Origin: Aphanomyces cochlioides
Lineage: Eukaryota; Oomycota; Saprolegniomycetes; Saprolegniales; Verrucalvaceae
DNA: 64,000 bases
Assembly: GCA_019828595.1 (NCBI GenBank)
Contig: JAHQRK010000012.1
Coordinates: 62,001-126,000 of the forward strand
Direction of reading: 5' to 3'
In this document: positions 32,053-43,590 of the stretch, in pieces
How the letters are laid out: every line of letters starts with the position of its first letter
How positions within the stretch are numbered: the stretch's first letter is position 1
The notes under the pieces: generated by a model
Database searches by the model: none
What the model saw: only the letters and a program-made list of their open reading frames with translations
What the model was told of the DNA's origin: nothing
Position numbers and translations under genes: made by a program

Positions 32053-32645
32053 AAAGCAAGTGCATGGTGCAGGCCTAAGCCACCGGACTTCTTCGGCATG
32101 AATAGGATCTCCTTTTTGATCAAACGGAGGCCATGGACAGAGGAGGATGGGTTGATTTCTTCACCATGCATAAATTGAAGCATGGCCTTGTCGATCTTTT
32201 TGGCCAGGTCTTTGTCGGCAGGGACAAAAGCCAGTTGGTACCATAACACAGGCAGACATATGCTGTGCAGGATAGTGACTTTTCCGGCCATGGTTCGAGC
32301 CTTGTAGAGCCACAAAGACAAGCGAGCCACAAACTTTCAAACACGTAATTGAAACGTGCCAATGGAGAAAGATTGGGCGCAACCAAGATACCAAGAGCCT
32401 TCACGGGACTGTCGGAAGTAACTTGTAGTGAGGCAAGGTTCCCATTCAACTGGCTGTAGGTCAGAATTTGGGTCTTGTCTACGTTGAGTCGGAAACCAGA
32501 CTTGTCGCAAAAGGTTTGAACCAATGCAAGCTGCCGGTGGAGGCACGTCTCATTTGCCGCATAGAGTTGCGAGTCGTCGGCAAAGTAACTCCCAGTGTGG
32601 TAGCGATCCCCACACTTGATGCCATAGTTGGAGTGTTGCCGTAGG
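31988..32645 (-). pseudogene. ORF2 fragment fused upstream of C6 ORF1
   Basis: A 658-nt ORF2 piece, about residues 706-924, covering the FADD box and the region after it. A 2-nt deletion near 32335 (AAACTTTC for AAACTTCTC) breaks its frame; the duplicate in C8 lacks this deletion. Truncated at GTAGG against the C7 tail. Confidence 0.88.
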
Positions 32646-35600
32646 TTAAATGAGTTGTATTAACCTTATTTTTGAGCAAAGGCCCTAATGACTTACTAAT
32701 TTGTCTCGTACTGTATAAATAGAACTTGGAAAACAGAATATGGCAAAGTGGTCATTGAACAGGAGATGAAGTGGTGAGCCGTCAGCTCACTCATGAAACG
32801 ACACTGTCAGGAATGGCGTGTTGACGTAACCAGGGGTCCGAAGATAGATGCTTGAGCACATTGAATACCTTGGTGTATCCCTTCTTGAGAGGGAGATCAA
32901 CCAGGAGCTGTTGTAGATGTAGCTTGATCAAAGAGGCAGCATGAATGGCAACTTCCATCGGACTCTTCGCTGTGAGGTCGGGTCGAAAGGTGCGATCGGC
33001 ACGTTGGAGCCATATTTGATAATACACGCAGGCTCGGACAATCGGCCAGATCTTCAGATAGCCACGGATGTAGTATCCATCGGACGGCTTGGGCGTCTCG
33101 TAGAACATTTCCAGACACGTTGACGGAAAGGAACACTCGAGCAGTCGCTGGATTGTCTTGAAGGAATACCAAACAGATTGACCATATCCACAAGAGAACA
33201 GGAAATGCTCGTACGTCTCATTGACACGACAGAAGACACACGTCGGCTTGGGGTCTTGGTACTGAAACAGATATTGCATGGCGTTGGCGCGGAGAAGGGT
33301 CTTGAAAATGAACTCTCCATATCGAGGGAGAATGTGGTCGGGTTGGAGGAAGGCGGCAAGTTGGGTAAGGCGCTTGGGGTCTTCGTAAAAGTTGGATGGC
33401 AGGTTGAGATGCTTGGTAGGAAGAATGGACGAGCTGACAGCTGGAGAAGCTCTGATCTTAGCCGATTTCGAAGTCGCAAGCGCCAACAAGATCGGACTCG
33501 AGTCAGGGTGAATTATCCAGTGCCATTCCATCCATTCAGAGCTTGGCGTCGGCAAGTGGAACACGGGAGCATCCTCTTCAGAAACAATCTCAAACAATCG
33601 TGATAACTTGGTCACCAAGATTGAGATCCATTGTTTCGTTGGAGGGACAAAATTGGCTTGGCGGCAGGCACGGTTGATTTTGTCGAACAAGATCGAAGCT
33701 GGCCAAACTCGCTGACACGGAGTCAACAAATGCGACAACTTCGTGATGTGAAGCGAAGCCAATACATTGGCTTGGTCTTGCGTCGATGTAGAGCACTGAT
33801 CGTATAGGTCTTCGAGTCCAGGCAGATACGAGTTGTGCCAAAGGGGAACATCCAAAGATGAGATGTGATTTGGACAGCCGTACGGAGTCCAGCGGGATTC
33901 AAACCAGCTACTCAATAAGGCTTTCCACATTGGAGTGATATTGGGATTCTTGTACAGTTGTCTGATGAATGCAGAAGAGCCATTTGCCAAGAGGAGATCT
34001 CGGGGGGAACCCCATGGATGAAAAGCCTTCTCGAGGAGAGTATAGCCCGGCGTAATCCAGGCGGACATGGCAGACTTGCGGGGTGGGGTGGTGATGGCTT
34101 GAATGCATCTGATCATGACACAGCGGTTGTGTTGTTGCCATAAAGCAAGTGCATGGTGCAGGCCTAAGCCACCGGACTTCTTCGGCATGAATATGATCTC
34201 CTTTTTGATCAAACGGAGGCCATGGACAGAGGAGGATGGGTTGATTTCTTCACCATGCATAAATTGAAGCATGGCCTTGTCGATCTTTTTGGCCAGGTCT
34301 TTGTCGGCAGGGACAAAAGCCAGTTGGTACCATAACACAGGCAGACATATGCTGTGCAGGATAGTGACTTTTCCGGCCATGGTTCGAGCCTTGTAGAGCC
34401 ACAAAGACAAGCGAGCCACAAACTTCTCAAACACGTAATTGAAACGTGCCAATGGAGAAAGATTGGGCGCAACCAAGATACCAAGAGCCTTCACGGGACT
34501 GTCGGAAGTAACTTGTAGTGAGGCAAGGTTCCCATTCAACTGGCTGTAGGTCAGAATTTGGGTCTTGTCTACGTTGAGTCGGAAACCAGACTTGTCGCAA
34601 AAGGTTTGAACCAATGCAAGCTGCCGGTGGAGGCACGTCTCATTTGCCGCATAGAGTTGCGAGTCGTCGGCAAAGTAACTCCCAGTGTGGTAGCGATCCC
34701 CACACTTGATGCCATAGTTGGAGTGTTGCCGTAGGAGTTGGCACATCGGTTCCAAAGCGATCACAAACAGAAGTGGCGACAGTGGATCACCTTGCAACAC
34801 ACCGCGTGAGATGTGAACTGGCTTGGACAAGAAGCCGTTCACCAAGATGCGAGACTTGCGGCCCGAGTACAGTACGCGAACCATGTCAACAAAGGTTTCG
34901 GGAAAGCCATAGTGACGGAGGACGCGGAGCAAGTACGCGTGGTCCACTCGATCAAAAGCTTTCTCAAAGTCAAGCAGTGCCACCATCGAGGACGGACTGT
35001 GTAGTTTGATGTGGTGCAGCATGTCATCCAGTCGTGCAATATTGGTTTGGATATTGCTTCGACGGATAAAGCCTTGCTGGTCCGGGTGGATGATGTGTCG
35101 AATGTGGCGCTGGAGTCGATAAGCCAGAATACTCGTCAGGATTTTCACATCCGTGTTGAGTAGGCTAATGGGCCGATAGTTCTTGGCTTGTGACTTGGGG
35201 CCTTTCTTGTGCAGCAACACCAGCGTACTGACAAGTTGCATGGGAGTCAAGCGAGGGTGAGAATGGAGCTGGTGTGTGAATAGCAGCTCCAATACCAACG
35301 ACCACTTGTGAGGTGCAAGTTTGAGGACTTCGAATGACAGAGCGTTGGGACCTGGCGCTGAGTTCGAACTGCTGTGTCGAATAGCATGATAGAACTCGTT
35401 GGCGCGCAAGGGAGCCGACAGCTCTTTCTGGGCTTGCTCTGGCAGTTGCTTGTGTCGAGTCAATGGGGTCAGAAATGACGACACTTCGTCTCCAGATCGC
35501 TGCACCTCGGGAGCTGCAAACAAGTCCTTGTAGTAGTCGACCAGGACGTCAGACATGCCTTGTTGATTGGAGACAACATTTCCATTGACATCCACCAACT

Positions 35601-36146
35601 CTTTGAAGACTGTCTTCTTCAAGGGGGTAGGGACAGGGGACATGAAGTGGAACTTGGACGAGCGCTCTGCTTTGTACAAGTGAAGTTGGAACGCCTGGTC
35701 TTGACGAAACTGCTTGTCTCGATCTTGCAGCTCGTGAATTTGCTTTTGAAGGTCTCGCACTCGATCCACCAGCACTGAATCTTGACGCATGTTGGGGACT
35801 TGCAAAAGCGAAGCGATCTCCACAGCTAACTTCTTCAACGGCAGACGTTGTTTCTCCAATCGTTGAGAATGGAATTCTTTGAGTTGGGAGCGGATATCAT
35901 TGACCAGCATGTCGTAGGCCTTGGAGATATTGTGGAATGTTGGAGACTTGTCCAAAAATCGATCCAGACATCCATGAACAATCTCGGCCGCTCGTGGTAG
36001 ACGAAGTAGCCAAGTTGGAGCTTTCCATGATCCAGAGCCATGGCGCAATGTTTGACGCTTTGTGATGATACGACAAGCCACGTGGTCAGCCTGTGGAACG
36101 TGTGGCATGTGCGTCGCCTTCCAATGACGAAGACCCGCCAAGGTGG
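32646..36146 (-). mobile_element. LINE copy C7 (3.5 kb, ORF2 without endonuclease core)
   Basis: 3'UTR (32646-32790) plus ORF2 truncated at AGGTGG. The 14-nt 3'UTR motif has one change (TTGTCTCG). Duplicated as C9. Confidence 0.95.
32791..36146 (-). CDS. ORF2, 5'-truncated, frame open (C7)
   Basis: About residues 237-1352 of ORF2, no frameshift. Lost: nearly all the endonuclease, keeping only the final ADHV motif. Kept: the linker, the full reverse transcriptase (DFEKAFDR, QGDPLSP, FADD) and the C-terminal finger. The open frame continues across the junction into the C8 tail, but the upstream codon that could open it is TTG, not ATG, so translation from there is doubtful. Private variants: NALSFEV, RVDH preceded by a changed codon (CCACTCGATC on the plus strand) and NRCVMIR. 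Confidence 0.88.
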
Positions 36147-36291
36147 TTAAATGAGTTGTATTAACCTTATTTTTGAGCAAAGGCCCTAATGACTTACTAA
36201 TTTGCCTCGTACTGTATAAATAGAACTTGGAAAACAGAATATGGCAAAGTGGTCATTGAACAGGAGATGAAGTGGTGAGCCGTCAGCTCAC

Positions 36292-39200
36292 TCATGAAAC
36301 GACACTGTCAGGAATGGCGTGTTGACGTAACCAGGGGTCCGAAGATAGATGCTTGAGCACATTGAATACCTTGGTGTATCCCTTCTTGAGAGGGAGATCA
36401 ACCAGGAGCTGTTGTAGATGTAGCTTGATCAAAGAGGCAGCATGAATGGCAACTTCCATCGGACTCTTCGCTGTGAGGTCGGGTCGAAAGGTGCGATCGG
36501 CACGTTGGAGCCATATTTGATAATACACGCAGGCTCGGACAATCGGCCAGATCTTCAGATAGCCACGGATGTAGTATCCATCGGACGGCTTGGGCGTCTC
36601 GTAGAACATTTCCAGACACGTGGACGGAAAGGAACACTCGAGCAGTCGCTGGATTGTCTTGAAGAAATACCAAACAGATTGACCATATCCACAAGAGAAC
36701 AGGAAATGCTCGTACGTCTCATTGACACGACAGAAGACACACGTCGGCTTGGGGTCTTGGTACTGAAACAGATATTGCATGGCGTTGGCGCGGAGAAGGG
36801 TCTTGAAAATGAACTCTCCATATCGAGGGAGAATGTGGTCGGGTTGGAGGAAGGCGGCAAGTTGGGTAAGGCGCTTGGGGTCTTCGTAAAAGTTGGATGG
36901 CAGGTTGAGATGCTTGGTAGGAAGAATGGACGAGCTGACAGCTGGAGAAGCTCTGATCTTAGCCGATTTCGAAGTCGCAAGCGCCAACAAGATCGGACTC
37001 GAGTCAGGGTGAATCATCCAGTGCCATTCCATCCATTCAGAGCTTGGCGTCGGCAAGTGGAACACGGGAGCATCCTCTTCAGAAACAATCTCAAACAATC
37101 GTGATAACTTGGTCACCAAGATTGAGATCCATTGTTTCGTTGGAGGGACAAAATTGGCTTGGCGGCAGGCACGGTTGATTTTGTCGAACAAGATCGAAGC
37201 TGGCCAAACTCGCTGGCACGGAGTCAACAAATGCGACAACTTCGTGATGTGAAGCGAAGCCAATACATTGGCTTGGTCTTGCGTCGATGTAGAGCACTGA
37301 TCGTATAGGTCTTCGAGTCCAGGCAGATACGAGTTGTGCCAAAGGGGAACATCCAAAGATGAGATGTGATTTGGACAGCCGTACGGAGTCCAGCGAGATT
37401 CAAACCAGCTACTCAATAAGGCTTTCCACATTGGAGTGATATTGGGATTCTTGTACAGTTGTCTGATGAATGCAGAAGTACCACTTGCCAAGAGGAGATC
37501 TCGGGGGGAACCCCATGGATGAAAAGCCTTCTCGAGGAGAGTATAGCCCGGCGTAATCCAGGCGGACATGGCAGACTTGCGGGGTGGGGTGGTGATGGCT
37601 TGAATGCATCTGATCATGACAGAGCGGTTGTGTTGTTGCCATAAAGCAAGTGCATGGTGCAGGCCTAAGCCACCGGACTTCTTCGGCATGAATAGGATCT
37701 CCTTTTTGATCAAACGGAGGCCATGGACAGAGGAGGATGGGTTGATTTCTTCACCATGCATAAATTGAAGCATGGCCTTGTCGATCTTTTTGGCCAGGTC
37801 TTTGTCGGCAGGGACAAAAGCCAGTTGGTACCATAACACAGGCAGACATATGCTGTGCAGGATAGTGACTTTTCCGGCCATGGTTCGAGCCTTGTAGAGC
37901 CACAAAGACAAGCGAGCCACAAACTTCTCAAACACGTAATTGAAACGTGCCAATGGAGAAAGATTGGGCGCAACCAAGATACCAAGAGCCTTCACGGGAC
38001 TGTCGGAAGTAACTTGTAGTGAGGCAAGGTTCCCATTCAACTGGCTGTAGGTCAGAATTTGGGTCTTGTCTACGTTGAGTCGGAAACCAGACTTGTCGCA
38101 AAAGGTTTGAACCAATGCAAGCTGCCGGTGGAGGCACGTCTCATTTGCCGCATAGAGTTGCGAGTCGTCGGCAAAGTAACTCCCAGTGTGGTAGCGATCC
38201 CCACACTTGATGCCATAGTTGGAGTGTTGCCGTAGGAGTTGGCACATCGGTTCCAAAGCGATCACAAACAGAAGTGGCGACAGTGGATCACCTTGCAACA
38301 CACCGCGTGAGATGTGAACTGGCTTGGACAAGAAGCCGTTCACCAAGATGCGAGACTTGCGGCCCGAGTACAGTACGCGAACCATGTCAACAAAGGTTTC
38401 GGGAAAGCCATAGTGACGGAGGACGCGGAGCAAGTACGCGTGGTCCACGCGATCAAAAGCTTTCTCAAAGTCAAGCAGTGCCACCATCGAGGACGGACTG
38501 TGTAGTTTGATGTGGTGCAGCATGTCATCCAGTCGTGCAATATTGGTTTGGATATTGCTTCGACAGATAAAGCCTTGCTGGTCCGGGTGGATGATGTGTC
38601 GAATGTGGCGCTGGAGTCGATAAGCCAGAATACTCGTCAGGATTTTCACATCCGTGTTGAGTAGGCTAATGGGCCGATAGTTCTTGGCTTGTGACTTGGG
38701 GCCTTTCTTGTGCAGCAACACCAGCGTACTGACAAGTTGCATGGGAGTCAAGCGAGGGTGAGAATGGAGCTGGTGTGTGAATAGCAGCTCCAATACCAAC
38801 GACCACTTGTGAGGTGCAAGTTTGAGGACTTCGAATGGCAGAGCGTTGGGACCTGGCGCTGAGTTCGAACTGCTGTGTCGAATAGCATGATAGAACTCGT
38901 TGGCGCGCAAGGGAGCCGACAGCTCTTTCTGGGCTTGCTCTGGCAGTTGCTTGTGTCGAGTCAATGGGGTCAGAAATGACGACACTTCGTCTCCAGATCG
39001 CTGCACGTCGGGAGCTGCAAACAAGTCCTTGTAGTAGTCGACCAGGACGTCAGACATGCCTTGTTGATTGGAGACAACATTTCCATTGACATCCACCAAC
39101 TCTTTGAAGACTGTCTTCTTCAAGGGGGTAGGGACAGGGGACATGAAGTGGAACTTGGACGAGCGCTCTGCTTTGTACAAGTGAAGTTGGAACGCCTGGT

Positions 39201-40347
39201 CTTGACGAAACTGCTTGTCTCGATCTTGCAGCTCGTGAATTTGCTTTTGAAGGTCTCGCACTCGATCCACCAGCACTGAATCTTGACGCATGTTGGGGAC
39301 TTGCAAAAGCGAAGCGATCTCGACAGCTAACTTCTTCAACGGCAGACGTTGTTTCTCCAATCGTTGAGAATGGAATTCTTTGAGTTGGGAGCGGATATCA
39401 TTGACCAGTATGTCGTAGGCCTTGGAGATATTGTGGAATGTTGGAGACTTGTCCAAAAATCGATCCAGACATCCATGAACAATCTCGGCCGCTCGTGGTA
39501 GACGAAGTAGCCAAGTTGGAGCTTTCCATGATCCAGAGCCATGGCGCAATGTTTGACGCTTTGTGATGATACGACAAGCCACGTGGTCAGCCTGTGGAAC
39601 GTGTGGCATGTGCGTCGCCTTCCAATGACGAAGACCCGCCAAGGTGGACGAACAAAAGATGTAGTCGAGTCGGTTGGTGAGTGTGGGACTTGTGAAGGTT
39701 CTTGCCACGGGGTTTTGACGGCGAAACAGATCCACCAGAGACAAACTGTGCATCCATTGTTCCAGTTGAAGGGTGCCGGCCATGGTGGAGGTACTGGGTC
39801 TCAACGAATCCAAATCTTTGTTGAGAGTGCAGTTGAAATCTCCTCCAACAATGTGGAGCGCATGTGGAGGAAAGTCGCGTGGCAATTCTTCGAAGTAACT
39901 TGCTCGTTGTTGGAAGGCTGCCGGCGCATAGATATTGTGGAGAACGACTGTCAGTGGACCCAGAGTACATCGCACTTGTAGATAACGACCACGAAGCACT
40001 GGGTTGTCATGAGGGACTTGAGTGGCGTTCTTCAAAGGAGAGTGAGGATGTATCAACGTAGCCAGACCTCCAGTGGCTGGCGACGTGGATACTTCAGGGT
40101 AAATAGGCTCTTCAAAGAACAAAGAGCCTTCGTGGTTTGTGATGCGTTGCCAATGGAACGCAACACGGTCGTGGAGACTTGGCGTGCGGAAACGGGTTTC
40201 TTGGATAAAGGAGACGTCGTGAACACTTGATAGTTTGTCGAGGATGTACCGATGACTGTTGGAGAAGCCATTGGTGTTGAGGGAGATGATTTGTGGGTCC
40301 CAGTCCACGAGTTCAGTTGGGACATCGGAGAAGTTGTTGTCAATCAT
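36292..40347 (-). CDS. ORF2: APE endonuclease / reverse transcriptase, intact (C8)
   Basis: Complete 1,351-residue frame with all endonuclease, RT and finger motifs. The N-terminal two thirds matches C6 (MIDNN start, FICRSN, KAYDIL). The C-terminal third matches C10 (LASGTSAF where others have LANGSSAF; KEILFMP; YFFKTI). The switch of variants lies within about 450 bases after residue ~735, just downstream of the FADD box. Both protein halves are conserved, so the hybrid should be as functional as its parents. Confidence 0.95.
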   Translation of the reverse strand: MIDNNFSDVPTELVDWDPQIISLNTNGFSNSHRYILDKLSSVHDVSFIQETRFRTPSLHDRVAFHWQRITNHEGSLFFEEPIYPEVSTSPATGGLATLIHPHSPLKNATQVPHDNPVLRGRYLQVRCTLGPLTVVLHNIYAPAAFQQRASYFEELPRDFPPHALHIVGGDFNCTLNKDLDSLRPSTSTMAGTLQLEQWMHSLSLVDLFRRQNPVARTFTSPTLTNRLDYIFCSSTLAGLRHWKATHMPHVPQADHVACRIITKRQTLRHGSGSWKAPTWLLRLPRAAEIVHGCLDRFLDKSPTFHNISKAYDILVNDIRSQLKEFHSQRLEKQRLPLKKLAVEIASLLQVPNMRQDSVLVDRVRDLQKQIHELQDRDKQFRQDQAFQLHLYKAERSSKFHFMSPVPTPLKKTVFKELVDVNGNVVSNQQGMSDVLVDYYKDLFAAPDVQRSGDEVSSFLTPLTRHKQLPEQAQKELSAPLRANEFYHAIRHSSSNSAPGPNALPFEVLKLAPHKWSLVLELLFTHQLHSHPRLTPMQLVSTLVLLHKKGPKSQAKNYRPISLLNTDVKILTSILAYRLQRHIRHIIHPDQQGFICRSNIQTNIARLDDMLHHIKLHSPSSMVALLDFEKAFDRVDHAYLLRVLRHYGFPETFVDMVRVLYSGRKSRILVNGFLSKPVHISRGVLQGDPLSPLLFVIALEPMCQLLRQHSNYGIKCGDRYHTGSYFADDSQLYAANETCLHRQLALVQTFCDKSGFRLNVDKTQILTYSQLNGNLASLQVTSDSPVKALGILVAPNLSPLARFNYVFEKFVARLSLWLYKARTMAGKVTILHSICLPVLWYQLAFVPADKDLAKKIDKAMLQFMHGEEINPSSSVHGLRLIKKEILFMPKKSGGLGLHHALALWQQHNRSVMIRCIQAITTPPRKSAMSAWITPGYTLLEKAFHPWGSPRDLLLASGTSAFIRQLYKNPNITPMWKALLSSWFESRWTPYGCPNHISSLDVPLWHNSYLPGLEDLYDQCSTSTQDQANVLASLHITKLSHLLTPCQRVWPASILFDKINRACRQANFVPPTKQWISILVTKLSRLFEIVSEEDAPVFHLPTPSSEWMEWHWMIHPDSSPILLALATSKSAKIRASPAVSSSILPTKHLNLPSNFYEDPKRLTQLAAFLQPDHILPRYGEFIFKTLLRANAMQYLFQYQDPKPTCVFCRVNETYEHFLFSCGYGQSVWYFFKTIQRLLECSFPSTCLEMFYETPKPSDGYYIRGYLKIWPIVRACVYYQIWLQRADRTFRPDLTAKSPMEVAIHAASLIKLHLQQLLVDLPLKKGYTKVFNVLKHLSSDPWLRQHAIPDSVVS

Positions 40348-40425
40348 CACGAGTACAGATGAAAATGAGTAGAATGGAGGGGTCAGAGGGGAGGTTGAAA
40401 TGGATTGAAGCAGGGGATAGAAGCC

Positions 40426-43400
40426 TTAGAGTTGATCGTCCTCCAAATCGAGGGGATCAATTTCGTCGGCGTTCATGGAGTGGTGAGCTTTGCTGCAGAG
40501 CTCGTCGATGTGGTAATTGTTGGTGATGCTTTTGAGCATCGAGATGGCCGACAAGACGGGAGCCGGCAAAGTGAACTTCTCGAGATTGTCGCTGAAGTTT
40601 TCGATCAAAGCAAACAGCGACCAGTCCGTCAAGCAGTTGGTGTCAGGCAATCTTGTTGCTTCTTGGTTCAATAGAACAGTCAGTGCCTCCGAGTTTGTGT
40701 AGAGGTCTGGGGCCCGATTTGAGAGGAATAAGTCAATCGTAGCAAGTGCAAAGAGGATGCGCTTGATCTCTGGTATGTCCGTGGTCAATTCTTCCAAGAT
40801 TTCTGACGGGTGAATCTTGTATTGAGCCATGAAGTTGACGTGATGTTTGTAGTTGTGAGGCTTGCCTTGAGCTTTTAACAAAGCCATCTTGCGCTCAATA
40901 GTCTTGGTTGCAACAAGTGACTGAAACAAACTGAGGTCTTCATCTTGTGCGTACATAGCATGTGCAACGAGCTGAGGATCATCTCGCAAAATGCGTTGAC
41001 ATTCGGTGATACTGCCTTCGACTTTCTTGTCTCGAATGATCTTCTTCGCCAATTCGAGGTGGGCTGCAGCAGACTTGTTAAGTCGTTGTTTCTTCGCTTT
41101 GCCTTTGGTCTTTTTCGGGCGTGGCGCACTTGAATCTTCCAATACAATTCGAGGCACTGCAAAGTCTTCAAACGAGAGTTCCACGTCGTCTTCTTCGAGG
41201 ATATGAAAACGGTTGGATGTCGGCAGGGGATCCAAACGTGGGGACGAAGGCAAAGTACGTTTTGGAGCTGGTCCAGACCGGTAGCCCGTTACCAATTGAA
41301 GGTCCAGCGAGTTCTTGGGCTGCTCACTTGGTGGAGCAAGAGCGGGCGATTCGTTGGTAGACATTTCCACATCTTCTTGTTGTTTGTCTTGTCCATTGTT
41401 GTTAGGGGGATCGCTGTCACCAGACATATCGACATCAGAGCCATGAGAAGGAGCTGTTGGCTGTGGTTGTTCATCTTGACCATCTTCAGATGCCTCAGTT
41501 GAGTCGGCCTTGCCTTCCGCATTTGTTCCAGGGTCTTGATCATGATCGTCTCCATCATGTTCAGGTTCTTTTTCTCCTGACGGAGGAGATTTTGCCGCTG
41601 CCTTGGCCGCTTTTGCCTTCGCTTTTTCAGCCTTGGCCTCTGCACGTCGTGAAACAATCGACGGAGGCAATGTCTTGTTCAGAGCAGCGATCTTGTGCTG
41701 AAACACGACGACAAAAGGCTGACCCGACGGATCCGTAATGGTGATTTCGCGTAGTGCGTCGCCGGATTTTGGCACCAGCACTGCAGGAGGCGCAGACGAC
41801 TTGAAAATGACTCTCAAATGCGGCGACTTGATGTTCTGACCAGCAGTAGGGTTGAATGCTGCTATCACTGACTTGGTCAATGCAGCCATTTTCTTGACAA
41901 TTGCCTTGGCCATCGAAGGGTGACTGACCTTGTTGAACGTAACGTAGTAGTTGTTGCCATAACGCGAGTATTTGGGAACCAGGAAGTCTTTGCCACCAAG
42001 TCGAAACGTTGTGCCTCCCATTTCCACGCACGTAGACAAGTTGTAACTTGAGATCACAATGGTCTGTGGGTTCTTCTTGTGGATCAAAATGTTCGGAAAT
42101 TTGGAGCCCCATAACGAACCAGGATTTTCCTTGACAAATTGATCGCAGATGACTTTTTCGGACCAGTCCTTGTAGCCTTCGCCCAACTTGACTGTGAGCT
42201 CGTACACTTGGGACTGGGGGGTGAGCAAAATGTTTTCAATGAAGGCGTCCATGTCACCAGAGTCTTTGTAGAATGCGTCCGCCATGGCCTCGCATCGCGC
42301 AATATCGTCATCGGCAATAGCATGAGCACCAGTGTTGCGATGTTTCGCGCCTTTGGGGGCATTGCCTTGCTTGGAATCTTTCTTGGACGAAGCTGAATCC
42401 TTGCCGGGAGCCTTTTGCGTCCATGGATTGGCCTTTTCAGCGTTTTGTTGCTCTTGATCGCCTTGTATTTTGTCTGCCGCGGTAGGAGGATCAACAGCGC
42501 CATTTCCTTGAGCAACGGATTTGTCGACAATGTCTTGATTTGACTGTTCATTGTCATTGTTTGTCGATTGTTCCTCTTGAATAACTTCTCCAGGAGTATC
42601 ACACGACTTCGCTTGGCCGTTAATGTCGCCTGACCCATCCACCTCCGAGTGAATTTGAGTATTTCCCTCGTCGGTTAAGGCCTCGGTTTCAGTAGAATCC
42701 TTCCCCTCGGCGTCTCCAGAGACCATATCCACGTCCTCTTGAGATTTTTCTTCTTCCTCTCCCGTTCTAGGAGGCTCAGCACAGGGGGCGACGCGGTTGG
42801 TGGCTGCTGGCTCAGTCCCATTGGTCACGAGAAAGGCCGGGGCCAGACCCCCAGTGACAGGGGTAGAAGGGGAATCCATGCCATCCCCGCAGCACGGTGA
42901 CTGGGGTACACCATTGCTCCGGCGAGAACCCAAATCGGGATACCGCCCCCGCCCCTCCGAAGAGGCCCCTGGGGGGAAGTAGACAGAACCGCAGGGTGTG
43001 CCCATAGGGGGGGCCCTCGTAGCCTCTAGGGCTGGCATGGACCCCGTTTTCTCGCCGCCTTCACTGGGGATCGACTCCAATTGGAGTCCAGGGAAGCAGC
43101 CACCACAGGCACAAGGCCCCAGTGGTTCGCCCTCCTGAGTGAGGGCTTCGCTAGACAAGTTAACGACAGTGGTCTGGGGGTCAACCACTGACCCACTGAG
43201 GTTGACCCCCCCTGGAACTCCGGCGAGTGGAGCACCAGGTGAAGCGCTGGGGGAGCGAGACGCAAATTGGTCTCCAGAGACGCTGTTGGGGTCGAACTCG
43301 ACCTCCACTTCGGCCCTAGGGTTAGGTGTAGAGACATTACTCACACCACTTCCGCCATCCTGATTGGACGACGAAAGTGGGTGAGGTGATACAATACCTG

Positions 43401-43590
43401 GAATGATGGTGACTCCGTGAGTGTTGGTCTCACGGAGCTCGGAACAGCTGTTGGCGTTGGACATTTTGAGCGCGGCGGCACTTGATAACTTCTTGACTTG
43501 AGGGGTACGAGGCAAATTCGGAAGTTGCGGGGTGGGGTGGTGATGGCTTGAATGCATCTGATCATGACAGAGCGGTTGTGTTGTTGCCAT
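40426..43590 (-). CDS. ORF1 with replaced N-terminus, open frame (C8)
   Basis: Same 1,054-codon frame as in C6, apparently identical in protein sequence, including the 22 residues borrowed from an alternative frame of the fused ORF2 fragment. The near identity of two 3.2-kb frames points to a recent duplication. Domain order is as described for C6. Confidence 0.82.
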   Translation of the reverse strand: MATTQPLCHDQMHSSHHHPTPQLPNLPRTPQVKKLSSAAALKMSNANSCSELRETNTHGVTIIPGIVSPHPLSSSNQDGGSGVSNVSTPNPRAEVEVEFDPNSVSGDQFASRSPSASPGAPLAGVPGGVNLSGSVVDPQTTVVNLSSEALTQEGEPLGPCACGGCFPGLQLESIPSEGGEKTGSMPALEATRAPPMGTPCGSVYFPPGASSEGRGRYPDLGSRRSNGVPQSPCCGDGMDSPSTPVTGGLAPAFLVTNGTEPAATNRVAPCAEPPRTGEEEEKSQEDVDMVSGDAEGKDSTETEALTDEGNTQIHSEVDGSGDINGQAKSCDTPGEVIQEEQSTNNDNEQSNQDIVDKSVAQGNGAVDPPTAADKIQGDQEQQNAEKANPWTQKAPGKDSASSKKDSKQGNAPKGAKHRNTGAHAIADDDIARCEAMADAFYKDSGDMDAFIENILLTPQSQVYELTVKLGEGYKDWSEKVICDQFVKENPGSLWGSKFPNILIHKKNPQTIVISSYNLSTCVEMGGTTFRLGGKDFLVPKYSRYGNNYYVTFNKVSHPSMAKAIVKKMAALTKSVIAAFNPTAGQNIKSPHLRVIFKSSAPPAVLVPKSGDALREITITDPSGQPFVVVFQHKIAALNKTLPPSIVSRRAEAKAEKAKAKAAKAAAKSPPSGEKEPEHDGDDHDQDPGTNAEGKADSTEASEDGQDEQPQPTAPSHGSDVDMSGDSDPPNNNGQDKQQEDVEMSTNESPALAPPSEQPKNSLDLQLVTGYRSGPAPKRTLPSSPRLDPLPTSNRFHILEEDDVELSFEDFAVPRIVLEDSSAPRPKKTKGKAKKQRLNKSAAAHLELAKKIIRDKKVEGSITECQRILRDDPQLVAHAMYAQDEDLSLFQSLVATKTIERKMALLKAQGKPHNYKHHVNFMAQYKIHPSEILEELTTDIPEIKRILFALATIDLFLSNRAPDLYTNSEALTVLLNQEATRLPDTNCLTDWSLFALIENFSDNLEKFTLPAPVLSAISMLKSITNNYHIDELCSKAHHSMNADEIDPLDLEDDQL

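Larger units (their letters stand above)
24612..32645 (-). mobile_element. LINE copy C6: both ORFs open, fused ORF2 fragment
   Basis: 3'UTR (24612-24753), intact ORF2, spacer, ORF1 nearly to its start (about 31987), then a switch to an ORF2 fragment (31988-32645) truncated at GTAGG. Only TT is shared at the switch. With C7 it forms an 11.5-kb unit that is repeated as C8+C9. Confidence 0.94.
24612..36146 (-). repeat. Tandem repeat unit 1 (C6 + C7), 11.5 kb
   Basis: The same two copies with the same fusion and the same two truncation points recur at 36147-47685, offset about 11,538 bases. Differences are few from about 38,150 on the second unit and concentrated before it, because C8 is a mosaic. 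Confidence 0.93.
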